A stretch of DNA of 27,680 nt from GCA-2731375 sp046582635. GTDB taxonomy: Bacteria; Pseudomonadota; Alphaproteobacteria; GCA-2731375. The translations under genes were made by a program, and so were the position numbers. A model generated the notes under the pieces. It did no database searches and was not told the origin of the DNA. It saw only the letters and a program-made list of their open reading frames with translations. This document shows, one piece after another, positions 16,495-23,963 of the stretch (positions within the stretch are counted from its first letter, which is position 1; each line of letters starts with the position of its first letter). The stretch covers positions 1 to 27,680 of the forward strand of contig JAYGEA010000342.1 in NCBI GenBank assembly GCA_046582635.1, in the 5' to 3' direction.

Positions 16495-17822
16495 ATGACC
16501 GGGCGGATAAAGTCGGTTGCCATTTGCGGTACGGGGACCATGGGTTCGGGCATCGCGGCTTTATGCGCCAACATCGGCCTGCCGGTGCTGTTGCTGGATA
16601 TGGCGTCAACGGACGGCGGTGACCGCAATGCCGTTGCCAAGGCAGCTTTGGAACGGATGCAGGGCGGTCGCCAGCCCATGTTAAAGAATGACGACGCCCT
16701 GGCCCGCATTACTGTGGGCAATTTCGACGATGATCTGGCAAAGATCGCCGATTACGACTGGATCGTCGAGGCGATCATCGAAGACATCAATGTCAAACGG
16801 GATTTCTTCGCCAGGATCGAGGCCGCGCGCGGGGATGGTTCCATCGTCGCCTCCAATACCTCCGGCATCATGCTGGCCAAAATTACCCAGGGTTTGCCCG
16901 AACGCCTGGCCCGCGACATCGCCGTGACCCATTTCTTTAATCCGGTCCAGGTGATGAAGCTGGTGGAGCTGATCCCCGGCGCCGGGACCGGGGGGAGGTG
17001 ATGCAAACCCTTTCCGCCTTCCTGGCCGATGATCTGGGCAGGGGCGTGGTTTTCGCCAAGGACACGGTGAACTTCATTGCCAACCGGATCGGCTGTTTCT
17101 GGCTGCTGAACGGCCTGAACAACGCCCAGGCGGCCCTGGATGCCGGCTGCACCATGGAACAGATCGATGCGGCGCTGAGCAAACCCATCGGCGTGCCGCC
17201 CACGGGCCTGTTTGGCCTGCTGGACCTGATCGGCCTGGATGTCATGGACCTCGTGGCGGCCAACCTGCGCGACAATCTGCCCCCTGAAGATGTGGGCCTG
17301 GCCAACGCTAAATTCCCGAGAATCGCCCAGGATATGCTGGCCCGGGGACAGATCGGCCGCAAGGCCGGCGCGGGTTTCTATCGCATGAGCAAGACCGCCG
17401 ATGGCGAACGCCTGAAGGAAACCTTCGATATATCCACGGCCGCCTGGCGTGAAAGCCAGGATGGGGACCTGCCCGACAATTTGCACGGCGCCGACGGTCT
17501 GTTGTTTGACGACGGCCCCCTGGGCCAACTGGCCTGGCGGGTCATGGGTGGCACGCTGCTGTACGCCGCCGGCCTGGTGCCGGAAATCAGCGACGACGTA
17601 ACCAACATCGACAACGCCATGCGCTGGGGTTTCGGCTGGCGCCAGGGCCCGTTCGAGATGCTCGACGCCTTGGGGCCCGACCGCATCATCGCACGCCTGG
17701 AGGCGGATGGCGAACCGATCCCAAAAATGCTCCAGGTCCTGCGCGATGCCGGCGCGGCCGGATTCTATCGCAATGACGGCGCGGAATATCTTGGGCTGGA
17801 TGGTGCCTGGCACGGGATTTAA
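16495..17822 (+). pseudogene. 3-hydroxyacyl-CoA dehydrogenase, frameshifted and truncated
   Basis: Two consecutive frames together encode a 3-hydroxyacyl-CoA dehydrogenase. The first (16495-17001) has the NAD motif GTGTMGSG (12-19), SNTSGIMLA and THFFNPVQVMKLVELIPGA. The second (from 16998) continues exactly where the family continues: FLADDLGRGVVFAKDTVNFIANRIG, then two C-terminal domains, including NAMRWGFGWRQGPFEMLDALG. A run of six G at 16990-16995 marks the break; seven G would restore GTGGEVMQ and join the frames. Family members usually go on for some 300 more residues into an enoyl-CoA hydratase domain. Here the protein stops at LDGAWHGI, with the stop codon formed by the first bases of a repeat element. 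Its normal role is fatty-acid beta-oxidation. Confidence 0.85.
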
Positions 17823-17874
17823 TACAGTGACGTAATACTTATATCCGCCGCCGATAGAGACTTCCGCCGCAGAA
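17818..17874. repeat. Repeat element copy 1
   Basis: This stretch matches copy 2 (from 18859) at about 50 of 57 positions, in the same orientation. It starts TTTAATACAGTGACG and supplies the TAA that ends the broken dehydrogenase frame. A degenerate right end may lie near 17937-17955 (TTATTTTAAGTTACT), which would make this copy about 140 bases long; that end is uncertain. Confidence 0.7.
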
Positions 17875-18012
17875 ATTCGATCCTGCCATCATATTTCCTT
17901 CGTGCGTGACGCAAGCATCATGACAGGCGCGGGAGGTTATTTTAAGTTACTCTGGCCCCATTGATTAACCGATTAAATGCACTGTCACCGAAATCACGGC
18001 GGTTGGGCGCCA

Positions 18013-18759
18013 TCATCGGCGCAAGATCAATCTTCGGCCACGTATTTCAAAGGAGCTCAGGCGGTTAAAGAACGACATGCCGAGGAGTGAAGCGTTCATC
18101 TCCGCCTCGTTGATAGAGACCACCACGTCTCTGAATTCGATCGGCCCGATGGCCAATGTATCGAGGCGGTAAGGCGCGCCACGGCCCAGGCCATTGGCCG
18201 TGTGATAGAGGCGCGTGTACTGCAGGGCGGAGAGGTCGATGCCGATGCGCTGCGCATCCAATGGGCTTAGGACGACCACGGAGGCGCCCGTATCGATCAT
18301 GAACCGGACGCGGGTGCCATTGGCTCTGCCCGCTGCGTAAAAGTGACCATTCGGACCCTGCGTCAGGTTTAATACACCTTCCGGGCTGACCACGGGTTCG
18401 CTGGGAAACAGCTCCGTTCCCACCCGCGCGCCGACGTCCCCGAGTTCGTCCTGGTAGGTATAGGCAAGAACCAGGATTGCCGCAACGCCCGTCCAGATGG
18501 CGATATTGCGAACGACGTCGCCCATGCTGATCCGTCGGGCGAACAGCAGGCCGGAGGAGACGAGCGCCAATATAGACAGCAGGCGGACCAGATGGACCTG
18601 GTCCCCATCGGACGAAAGCTGGCCTGGAAAATAGTCGGCCAACAGCCAGATGCCGATACCAGCCGCGAACAACAGGAGCAGCCAAAACAACACGCCGACG
18701 GGAAAGCCCGAACGCCTGCGCTCCGGCTGCCGCCCCCATGGTCCCTGATTGTCAGGCAT
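18013..18759 (-). CDS. Membrane-anchored retropepsin-like aspartic protease
   Basis: This 248-residue protein has two to three hydrophobic segments in the first half (about 19-42, 59-75 and 85-100) and a C-terminal single-domain aspartic protease of the TIGR02281/clan AA type. The active-site motif is FMIDTGASVVVLS, with the catalytic Asp at about residue 156. GMSFFNRLSSFEIRGRRLIL near the end is the matching hydrophobic flap/strand of the family. It is presumably inner-membrane-anchored; topology and substrate are unknown. The start is the ATG at 18759, with AGGAGGG eight bases upstream; a longer frame to 18825 is less likely. Copies of a short repeat lie on both sides. Confidence 0.88.
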   Translation of the reverse strand: MPDNQGPWGRQPERRRSGFPVGVLFWLLLLFAAGIGIWLLADYFPGQLSSDGDQVHLVRLLSILALVSSGLLFARRISMGDVVRNIAIWTGVAAILVLAYTYQDELGDVGARVGTELFPSEPVVSPEGVLNLTQGPNGHFYAAGRANGTRVRFMIDTGASVVVLSPLDAQRIGIDLSALQYTRLYHTANGLGRGAPYRLDTLAIGPIEFRDVVVSINEAEMNASLLGMSFFNRLSSFEIRGRRLILRR

Positions 18760-18796
18760 AAAGAAATCCCTCCTGCCGTGGTTGTGGCTATGCAGC

Positions 18797-18825
18797 ACTA
18801 TCAACTGTTGCAATCGCCGTGCCAA
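18797..18825 (-). promoter_or_regulatory. Candidate promoter of the aspartic protease gene
   Basis: Read on the minus strand, TTGGCA (complement of 18820-18825), a 17-base spacer and GATAGT (complement of 18797-18802) precede the protease start by about 40 bases. Five of six and four of six bases match the sigma-70 consensus boxes. It is predicted by eye only. Confidence 0.4.
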
Positions 18826-18858
18826 CCAAGCCCATCTGGGATTTCATAGAAACCGGGG

Positions 18859-18962
18859 TTTAATACAATGACGTAATACTTATATCTTCCGCCGATTGAG
18901 ATCTCCACCGCAGAACCCGACGATATAAAAATTGCGTCACCGTATTAAGTCACCGTACTAAA
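18859..18962. mobile_element. MITE-like element, copy 2
   Basis: This 104-base non-coding segment has imperfect terminal inverted repeats. The left end (18859-18879) begins TTTAATACAATGACG. The right end (18942-18962), read on the other strand, begins TTTAGTACGGTGACT; 17 of 21 positions agree. The right part also holds two tandem GTCACCGTAYTAA units. Its left half recurs at 17818. It ends one base before the stop triplet of the SMP-30-like gene. No transposase is present, so it would be non-autonomous. No clear target duplication was found. Confidence 0.6.
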
Positions 18963-18963
18963 T

Positions 18964-19887
18964 TCACTTATTCAGGAAATGCAGCGGCAGCCCGGGTCGG
19001 GGCCAGTCCATGGCGATCAGGCGCCCGGCGCCCGACAAGGTGATGTAGGCCGTCATGAGGTCCGGACCGCCGAAACAGATGTTCGTGGTCATGATGTCGG
19101 GCAGGGGGATGAATTCCACCACGCCGCCCGACGGGTCGGCGACTGTTATGCCTCCCGTCAACAGGGTTGCGACGCAAATATTGCCGTTGGCCTCCAGCGC
19201 CAGGCTGTCGAAGCGTTTGACGCCCTCGGGCGCCATGATCACATCGCCCCAGCCCACCGCCGGCCACGGCTTGGTGGCCAACTCGCCCTCGCCGACGATG
19301 TCCCAGGCGATCAGGCGGCGGGGGTCGGTCTCGGCGGCGTAGATGCGGCTGTCGTCGGGCGAGAGGCCGATGCCGTTGGGGGTCATCAGCGGGGCGGCGG
19401 CGCGCTTGATCAGGCTGCCGTCGCTGCGCGCGTAATAGACCGCGCCCCGGTCCATGTCATAGTCCCGGCTTTTGCCCAGATCCGTGAACCAGAAATTACC
19501 CTTGGCGTCGAACACAATGTCGTTTGGCCCGCACAGGGGCCGACCATCGCATTCCGTGTACAGCACTTCGACCGCGCCGGTGTCGATGTCGACCCGCTGG
19601 ATGGAGCCCGAAACATAATCATCCGCCGGGGCCGTGGGGTGATTGACGCCATCGTCGCGGCCCCAGTTAAAGCCGCCGTTGTTGCAGATATAGACTTTGC
19701 CGTCCGGTCCCAGGGCGGCGCCGTTGGGGCCGCCCCCCGTTTCGGCGATGACCTCCTGGCGGCCGTCGGGGTGCACGCGGGTCAGGGTCCGGCGCTCGAT
19801 CTCCACCAGAATGACGGAGCCGTCGGGCATGGCGATGGGGCCTTCGGGGAACATCAGGCCGGTGGTGATCTCTCTGAATTCAGTCAT
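18964..19887 (-). CDS. SMP-30/gluconolactonase family protein
   Basis: This 307-residue predicted six-bladed beta-propeller hydrolase has the family motifs FPEGP (first metal-ligand Glu), GPNGAALGPDGKVY, CGPNDIVFDAKGNFWFTDLG (Asn ligand), PNGIGLSPDDSRIYAAET and FDSLALEANGNICVATL (Asp ligand). The metal site therefore looks complete. Members open sugar lactones or similar esters; the substrate here is unknown. The start is the ATG at 19887 (MTEFREI), eight bases past the stop of the NIPSNAP gene, with GTGAG upstream, so the two form an operon. A repeat element abuts the 3' end. Confidence 0.9.
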   Translation of the reverse strand: MTEFREITTGLMFPEGPIAMPDGSVILVEIERRTLTRVHPDGRQEVIAETGGGPNGAALGPDGKVYICNNGGFNWGRDDGVNHPTAPADDYVSGSIQRVDIDTGAVEVLYTECDGRPLCGPNDIVFDAKGNFWFTDLGKSRDYDMDRGAVYYARSDGSLIKRAAAPLMTPNGIGLSPDDSRIYAAETDPRRLIAWDIVGEGELATKPWPAVGWGDVIMAPEGVKRFDSLALEANGNICVATLLTGGITVADPSGGVVEFIPLPDIMTTNICFGGPDLMTAYITLSGAGRLIAMDWPRPGLPLHFLNK

Positions 19888-19895
19888 AATCATAC

Positions 19896-20531
19896 TCACT
19901 TTCGGGGCGAAAAGGCTGCCGGCATCAACAGCATGTTCTCCATTACTTCGAGATGGCCGCCGTATTCCTTCAGGAACGCCTGCCAATCGGGATCCGTGGC
20001 GAACTTGGCCCGCACCTCGGCCCGATGGTTCAGATCGTCATAAACCCACATGTGCGAGACTTCATTGGGGTTCTCCGCCTCCGTATGCCAGACGCAGATA
20101 TTTTGCGAATATTTCTCCCGCACCGGCATGACGCCCGTGAAACCCTGCAGCCAGGCGGCCGCCATGCCCATTCTGGTCTGGTAGTAGCGGTATTCATAGA
20201 CATGGCCGTCGCCGAGAGGTGTTTGCATGTCGAGCTGCGGGTGCATCAGGCGGATTTGCTGGCGCCGGATCAGGGGCCGCACCTGGGAGGCATAGTCCTT
20301 GATCCATTCGGCGTTCTGTCCCAATTGGGCGCGGACGTCCTGGCGGTGGTTCAAATCGTCGTAGGACCACAGATGGGCGATTTGGTTCAAGGTGCCGAAT
20401 TCAGTGAACCAGTAGCCCTCGCAGGTGCCGTAATTGTCGCCGCGGATCACCATGGCGCGTTCCTCGGCCAGTTTCAGGAATTCCGGAACCTTGCCGGGCC
20501 ATAAGGTATAAATGCGCAGTTCGTGGATCAT
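19896..20531 (-). CDS. NIPSNAP family protein, two domains
   Basis: This 211-residue protein is made of two ferredoxin-like NIPSNAP repeats. The first begins IHELRIYTLWPGKVPEFLKL and contains IAHLWSYDDLNHRQDVRAQL. The second contains YEYRYYQTRMGM and VSHMWVYDDLNHRAEVRAKF. The paired YDDLNHR motifs make the internal duplication obvious. The biochemical role of bacterial NIPSNAP proteins is not established; they often sit beside catabolic enzymes, as here with an SMP-30-like gene. The start at 20531 (MIHELRIY) follows GAGG; a longer frame to 20606 adds an unrelated N-terminus. Confidence 0.88.
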   Translation of the reverse strand: MIHELRIYTLWPGKVPEFLKLAEERAMVIRGDNYGTCEGYWFTEFGTLNQIAHLWSYDDLNHRQDVRAQLGQNAEWIKDYASQVRPLIRRQQIRLMHPQLDMQTPLGDGHVYEYRYYQTRMGMAAAWLQGFTGVMPVREKYSQNICVWHTEAENPNEVSHMWVYDDLNHRAEVRAKFATDPDWQAFLKEYGGHLEVMENMLLMPAAFSPRK

Positions 20532-20617
20532 GTGGGTTTCCTCTTCCAATATTTTGCGGTGATCTTGCCAACTGTGGGCGGCTGTGACAACTACCACGGC
20601 GAACAAGGCATAAAATA

Positions 20618-21040
20618 ATGATACAGGTTACCGACAGCATCCAGCTCGCCGAGGACGAGATCGAGGAGCGCTTCATCCGCGCGCCCGGTCCCGGCGGCCA
20701 GAACGTCAACAAGGTCGCGACGGCGGTACAACTGCGGTTTGACGCGGTCAACAGCCCGGCCCTCACGGCTGCTTTGCTGCGCCGTCTGCGTCCCTTGGCG
20801 GGCCGTCGCATGACCCAGGCCGGCGTCATCGTGCTGACCGCCAGCCGCCATCGCAGCCAGGAACGCAACCGTCAGGACGCCTTGGAACGCTTGTTGGAAC
20901 TGCTGCGCGCCGCGGCCACGCCGCCCAAACGCCGGCGGGCAACCCGGCCCAGCCTGGGCGCCAAGCGGCGGCGCATGGACAGCAAGCGTAAACGCGGCAA
21001 TTTAAAGAAAACCCGCGGCGCCGTTGGCGCTCAAGATTAA
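20618..21040 (+). CDS. arfB: Ribosome-rescue peptidyl-tRNA hydrolase ArfB
   Basis: This 140-residue protein has the release-factor catalytic motif APGPGGQNVNKVAT (22-35; GGQ at 26-28). It ends in a long, strongly basic tail (KRRRATRPSLGAKRRRMDSK onward). In ArfB/YaeJ that tail enters the empty mRNA channel of stalled ribosomes while GGQ hydrolyses the peptidyl-tRNA. The length matches the family, and there is no codon-recognition domain as in RF1/RF2. It diverges from the NIPSNAP gene and ends just before an SDR gene that may share its transcript. Confidence 0.95.
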   Translation: MIQVTDSIQLAEDEIEERFIRAPGPGGQNVNKVATAVQLRFDAVNSPALTAALLRRLRPLAGRRMTQAGVIVLTASRHRSQERNRQDALERLLELLRAAATPPKRRRATRPSLGAKRRRMDSKRKRGNLKKTRGAVGAQD

Positions 21041-21052
21041 AGGAGCATGTGG

Positions 21053-21823
21053 ATGCGATTCGAGAACAAAGCCATCATCGTCACCGGTGGATCATCGGGC
21101 ATTGGCCGGGCAATCTGCAAATTGTTGGCATCGGAAGGCGCGGCGGTGACGAACTTTGACCGCACCGAAGATGTGCGCGAGGGCGGGACGGCGACGGTGG
21201 CCGAAATTTTGGCATCGGGTGGGAAGGCGGAATTCGTGCAGGGGGATGTGTCCGATTGGGACGATGTGGATCGCGTTGTGACGGGCGTCGTGAGCGGTCA
21301 CGGCCGCCTTGACGCCATGATCAACAATGCCGCCATCTCGGTCGGTAAGCCATTGCTGGATACAAGCGTGGAGGAATGGGACCAGGTCATGGCGGTCAAC
21401 GCCCGGGGCGTATTCCTGGGCTGCAAGCGAGCGGTGCAGCAGATGCTGACCCAGGACGTGGTGGCCGAGGCGCGGGGGCGGATCGTCAATATATCCTCCC
21501 AGCACGGCATGATTTCCTCGCCCCGGGACATCGCCTATGGCACCGGCAAGGCGGCGGTGGTTTATATGACCCGGCAGATCGCCGCCGATTACGGCGCCCA
21601 GCAGATCATCTGCAACGCCGTCGCGCCGGGCAAGATCGTCACCGGCAAACCGGGGCGGGCCAATGACGATGACCTGATGGATTATTCCAACCGTCGCACG
21701 CCCTTGCCGCGTCTGGGCCGGCCCGACGACGTGGCCCGCGCCGTGGCCTTTCTGGCCAGCGATGAAGCGCGCTATATTACCGGCGAGAATTTGATGGTCG
21801 ACGGCGGTTGGATGGCGGCATGA
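21053..21823 (+). CDS. Short-chain dehydrogenase/reductase
   Basis: This 256-residue classical SDR has TGGSSGIG (11-18), an Asp at the end of strand 2 (NFDRTED, suggesting NAD), NNAA (91-94), NISSQHG with the catalytic serine (148/149), and YGTGK (Y162, K166). The ending ARYITGENLMVDGGW is standard for the family. Substrate is unknown. The ATG at 21053 is preferred because AGGAG lies seven bases upstream; the ATG at 21047 would leave only one base of spacing. Its stop overlaps the DUF952 start. Confidence 0.92.
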   Translation: MRFENKAIIVTGGSSGIGRAICKLLASEGAAVTNFDRTEDVREGGTATVAEILASGGKAEFVQGDVSDWDDVDRVVTGVVSGHGRLDAMINNAAISVGKPLLDTSVEEWDQVMAVNARGVFLGCKRAVQQMLTQDVVAEARGRIVNISSQHGMISSPRDIAYGTGKAAVVYMTRQIAADYGAQQIICNAVAPGKIVTGKPGRANDDDLMDYSNRRTPLPRLGRPDDVARAVAFLASDEARYITGENLMVDGGWMAA

Positions 21824-22182
21824 ACGAGGCATTGATCTATCACGTCTGCGATGGCGGCGCCTGGCGCGCGGCCGAGGGTGGCGATGCTTATGCGGGCTCG
21901 CCCGACGACGTGCGCGACGGCTATATGCATTTCTCCACCCATTCCCAGGTCCGCACCTCCGTGACGCTGCATCGCGCCGGGCAGGCGGGATTATTGCTGT
22001 TGGTGGTAGAAGCGGCGAAGCTGGGTTCCGCCTTGAAGTGGGAACCTTCGCGCGGCGGCCAGTTGTTCCCGCACCTATATGGCGCTCTGCCCAGGGAGGC
22101 CGTGATCGAGGTGGTTGATCTGCCCCTAGGCGATGATGGCGCGCATCAGTTTCCAGACGGCTATCCGGGCTTGGAAGATTGA
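21820..22182 (+). CDS. DUF952 family protein
   Basis: This 120-residue soluble protein has features typical of DUF952. It opens IYHVCDGGAWRAA, then shows DGYMHFSTHSQV with the conserved HFS, followed by KWEPSRGGQLFPHLYGALP. The fold resembles ADP-ribosyltransferase-like small domains, but no activity is established for the family. It begins in an ATGA overlap with the preceding dehydrogenase, so the two are translationally coupled. It converges on merR. Confidence 0.9.
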   Translation: MNEALIYHVCDGGAWRAAEGGDAYAGSPDDVRDGYMHFSTHSQVRTSVTLHRAGQAGLLLLVVEAAKLGSALKWEPSRGGQLFPHLYGALPREAVIEVVDLPLGDDGAHQFPDGYPGLED

Positions 22183-22192
22183 TCGGCTAAAT

Positions 22193-22594
22193 TCAGGCGG
22201 CATACAACGTATCAATCAACGGGCAGGCCGGCGCCAGGTCGCCCTCGCATTGTGCGGCATGGGCCGATAAAACGTCCCGTAAATCCTGTAAATCGGCGAT
22301 CTTTTGTTCCACGTCGGCCAAATGATCCAATGTCAGTGATTTGACCTTGGCGCAAGTGTCGCTGCCGCCGTCGGCTAAATCCAGTAAGGTCCGTATTTGA
22401 TCCAAGGTGAAACCCAGCTCACGCCCCTGGCGGACAAAGTTCAGACGCCCCTGATGGCCAGGGTCATAGACCCGGTGCCCCCCCTCGGTGCGCGGTGGCG
22501 CGGGAATAATGCCGATGCGCTCGTAATACCGGATGGTCTCGATATTGACGCCGGTTGCCTTGGACAAACCACCAATCGAAATATCTTTTGTCAT
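22193..22594 (-). CDS. merR: Mercury-responsive MerR regulator
   Basis: This 133-residue MerR-family regulator has an N-terminal winged helix (IGGLSKATGVNIETIRYYER, 7-26, then GGHRVYD) and a dimerisation helix (about 82-110). Three cysteines (C81, C116 and C124, the last in ACPLID) occupy the positions of the Hg(II)-binding Cys 82/117/126 of Tn501 MerR. It diverges from merB across an 87-base region holding a 19-bp-spaced promoter with a dyad, the hallmark of MerR control. A second such site lies at 23412. Metal-free MerR would repress, and Hg-bound MerR would untwist the spacer and activate. Confidence 0.93.
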   Translation of the reverse strand: MTKDISIGGLSKATGVNIETIRYYERIGIIPAPPRTEGGHRVYDPGHQGRLNFVRQGRELGFTLDQIRTLLDLADGGSDTCAKVKSLTLDHLADVEQKIADLQDLRDVLSAHAAQCEGDLAPACPLIDTLYAA

Positions 22595-22606
22595 GGCTCA
22601 AACCTC

Positions 22607-22637
22607 TTGAATCTGTAGCCGCTACAGCTCTTATCAT
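22607..22637 (+). promoter_or_regulatory. MerR-type promoter/operator of merB
   Basis: The -35 box TTGAAT (22607-22612) and -10 box TATCAT (22632-22637) are separated by 19 bases rather than 17. The spacer holds a perfect dyad, CTGTAG-CCG-CTACAG (22613-22627). This is the architecture of MerR-activated promoters. It faces merB; the divergent merR starts 13 bases beyond the -35 box, so MerR probably also controls its own gene. Confidence 0.85.
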
Positions 22638-22681
22638 AGAGCCGAAAATATTAATAAATCCATCCCCTTGGAGATTGCGAA

Positions 22682-23347
22682 ATGAACCAAACGGCCGCCG
22701 CCAACACACGCGAGATGGCCCGGCAATACATCCATGACGGCCTTTTGTTTTTTTCGGGCGAGGAGATGCAACGATTTTCGATTGCCATCTGCCGCCGCCT
22801 GGCGGCGGGGAGACCAGCCGCAATGGCGGCTCTGGGAGAGGACCTGGGCCTTGCGCCGGCGCGGGTGGAGGCTCTGTTGCAGGGCTATCCCGCCTCGGGC
22901 ATGGACATTGATGCTGATGGCGCTGTTATTGCCTGTGGCGGATTGAGCCTGGCCGAAACGGCGCACATATTCGAGATTGATGGCCGGATGCTGCACACAT
23001 GGTGTGTGTTGGATGCGCTATTTTTGCCCGAGATTATCGGCAAGCCCGCGATCCTGCGGACCAGATGTGCCGGTTCCGGCGACCGGATCGAGGTTCATCT
23101 GGCGCCGGACCGGATTATCTCCCATTCACCGAACGGCGTTGTGATGTCCATTGTCGGCCCCGACCGGCAGGCCTGCCGTGACAATCTGCGCGGCGCCTTT
23201 TGCCAGCACGTGCTGTTGTTCCGCGATGCGCCGGCTTTCCACGATTGGGCGCGGGATCGCGACGATGTGGCCATGGTGTCATTGCAAGAGGCGCACGAAA
23301 TAGGTGTCGAACGAAACGCCAGCAGATATCCGGACATTCGGTTTTGA
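22682..23347 (+). CDS. merB: Organomercurial lyase
   Basis: This 221-residue enzyme cleaves carbon-mercury bonds of compounds such as methylmercury, releasing Hg(II) for MerA. The catalytic triad of MerB (Cys96, Asp99 and Cys159 in the plasmid enzyme) is recognisable as C108 and D111 in HTWCVLDALFLPE and C174 in GAFCQHVLLF. The helical N-terminal domain (about 1-70) and the VSLQEAHEIG ending are normal. GGAG eight bases upstream supports the start. It is the first gene to the right of merR, under its own MerR-type promoter, and is separated from the transport/reductase genes by 134 bases with a second promoter. Confidence 0.93.
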   Translation: MNQTAAANTREMARQYIHDGLLFFSGEEMQRFSIAICRRLAAGRPAAMAALGEDLGLAPARVEALLQGYPASGMDIDADGAVIACGGLSLAETAHIFEIDGRMLHTWCVLDALFLPEIIGKPAILRTRCAGSGDRIEVHLAPDRIISHSPNGVVMSIVGPDRQACRDNLRGAFCQHVLLFRDAPAFHDWARDRDDVAMVSLQEAHEIGVERNASRYPDIRF

Positions 23348-23411
23348 ATTTTGCGTTGCCGGTCGCGGAAATTACCTCACGGCGAAGGGAAGGCGCGGAG
23401 GCGAAATTCGC

Positions 23412-23442
23412 TTGTATCTGTAGTCGCTCCAGATTGCATACT
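23412..23442 (+). promoter_or_regulatory. Second MerR-type promoter
   Basis: TTGTAT (23412-23417), a 19-base spacer and CATACT (23437-23442) repeat the layout of the merB promoter. The spacer starts CTGTAG-TCG-CTCCAG, the same dyad with one mismatch. It lies 40 bases before the first gene of the transport/merA operon, so MerR should control that operon separately from merB. Confidence 0.75.
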
Positions 23443-23481
23443 TTGCCAAATGGCCGTAATCGAACGGAAGGATAAATAACA

Positions 23482-23730
23482 ATGTCTGACAAGCCCGTGG
23501 GTATGTTGGTTGCGGCGGCGGTCGTGGCGCCATTGTGCATTTTATGTCTGGGAGGGCCCGCGCTTATCGCATTTTTCGCCGGATCCTTTGCCGCCTGGTT
23601 TACGGGCACCAATGCGCTGGTGGTGGTTGGCGCCGCGATGGCCCTGGCCATGTTGGTCTGGCGGCTTTATTTCCGCCGGCGGACGGCGCAAGTGGACACC
23701 GCCACTCCCGCGCCGACGAGACAGCCATGA
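23482..23730 (+). CDS. Small two-helix membrane protein of the mer operon
   Basis: This 82-residue protein has two hydrophobic helices (about 7-37 and 43-62) and a basic, cytoplasmic-looking C-terminus (RLYFRRR). A CxxC pair (C19, C22 in PLCILCLGG) sits in the first helix, reminiscent of the paired cysteines by which MerT, MerF, MerC and MerE carry Hg(II). Size and topology are closest to MerE/MerF, but it lacks their CCFTP or CPCHLP signatures, so no symbol is given. It is first in the operon behind a MerR-type promoter and overlaps merF by ATGA. A mercury-transport role is inferred. Confidence 0.8.
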   Translation: MSDKPVGMLVAAAVVAPLCILCLGGPALIAFFAGSFAAWFTGTNALVVVGAAMALAMLVWRLYFRRRTAQVDTATPAPTRQP

Positions 23731-23963
23731 AGAACCGCACGTTTCTAGGCACCGGCGTCATCGGCAGCGTGATCTTGGCCGTCTGTTGTTTCACGCCGGC
23801 CTTGGTGATCTTGCTTGGCGCGATCGGGTTATCGGCCTGGCTGGCTTGGCTGGATTTCGTCCTTTTGCCCGCGCTGGCTCTGTTTCTTGGAATTACAATT
23901 TTTGGCGTCGTCCGAATGGCGCGGAAATCGCCCAAACAAACTGAAACGAGAGAAGCTTCATGA
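23727..23963 (+). CDS. merF: Mercury transporter MerF
   Basis: This 78-residue two-helix inner-membrane protein passes Hg(II) to the cytoplasm. The signature VCCFTPALVILLGAIGLSAW (vicinal C20, C21) and the LDFVLLPALALFLGITIF second helix match MerF closely. Known MerF has a second vicinal cysteine pair near the C-terminus; here the tail (RMARKSPKQTETREAS) has none. Start and stop both lie in ATGA overlaps, with the preceding membrane gene and with merA, so the three genes are tightly coupled. The start inside the overlap is clear from the family N-terminus. Confidence 0.92.
   Translation: MKNRTFLGTGVIGSVILAVCCFTPALVILLGAIGLSAWLAWLDFVLLPALALFLGITIFGVVRMARKSPKQTETREAS

Noticed and set aside
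16752..17813. A 353-codon minus-strand frame opposite the dehydrogenase
   Set aside because: It spans the frameshift and mirrors the codon bias of the sense strand; no motif or ribosome site.
18979..20043. A 354-codon plus-strand frame opposite the SMP-30 and NIPSNAP genes
   Set aside because: Antisense to two genes with clear motifs; no family resemblance.
22595..22681. Riboswitch or RNA leader before merB
   Set aside because: The dyad is fully explained as a MerR operator inside a 19-bp spacer, and the leader is too short for a riboswitch.
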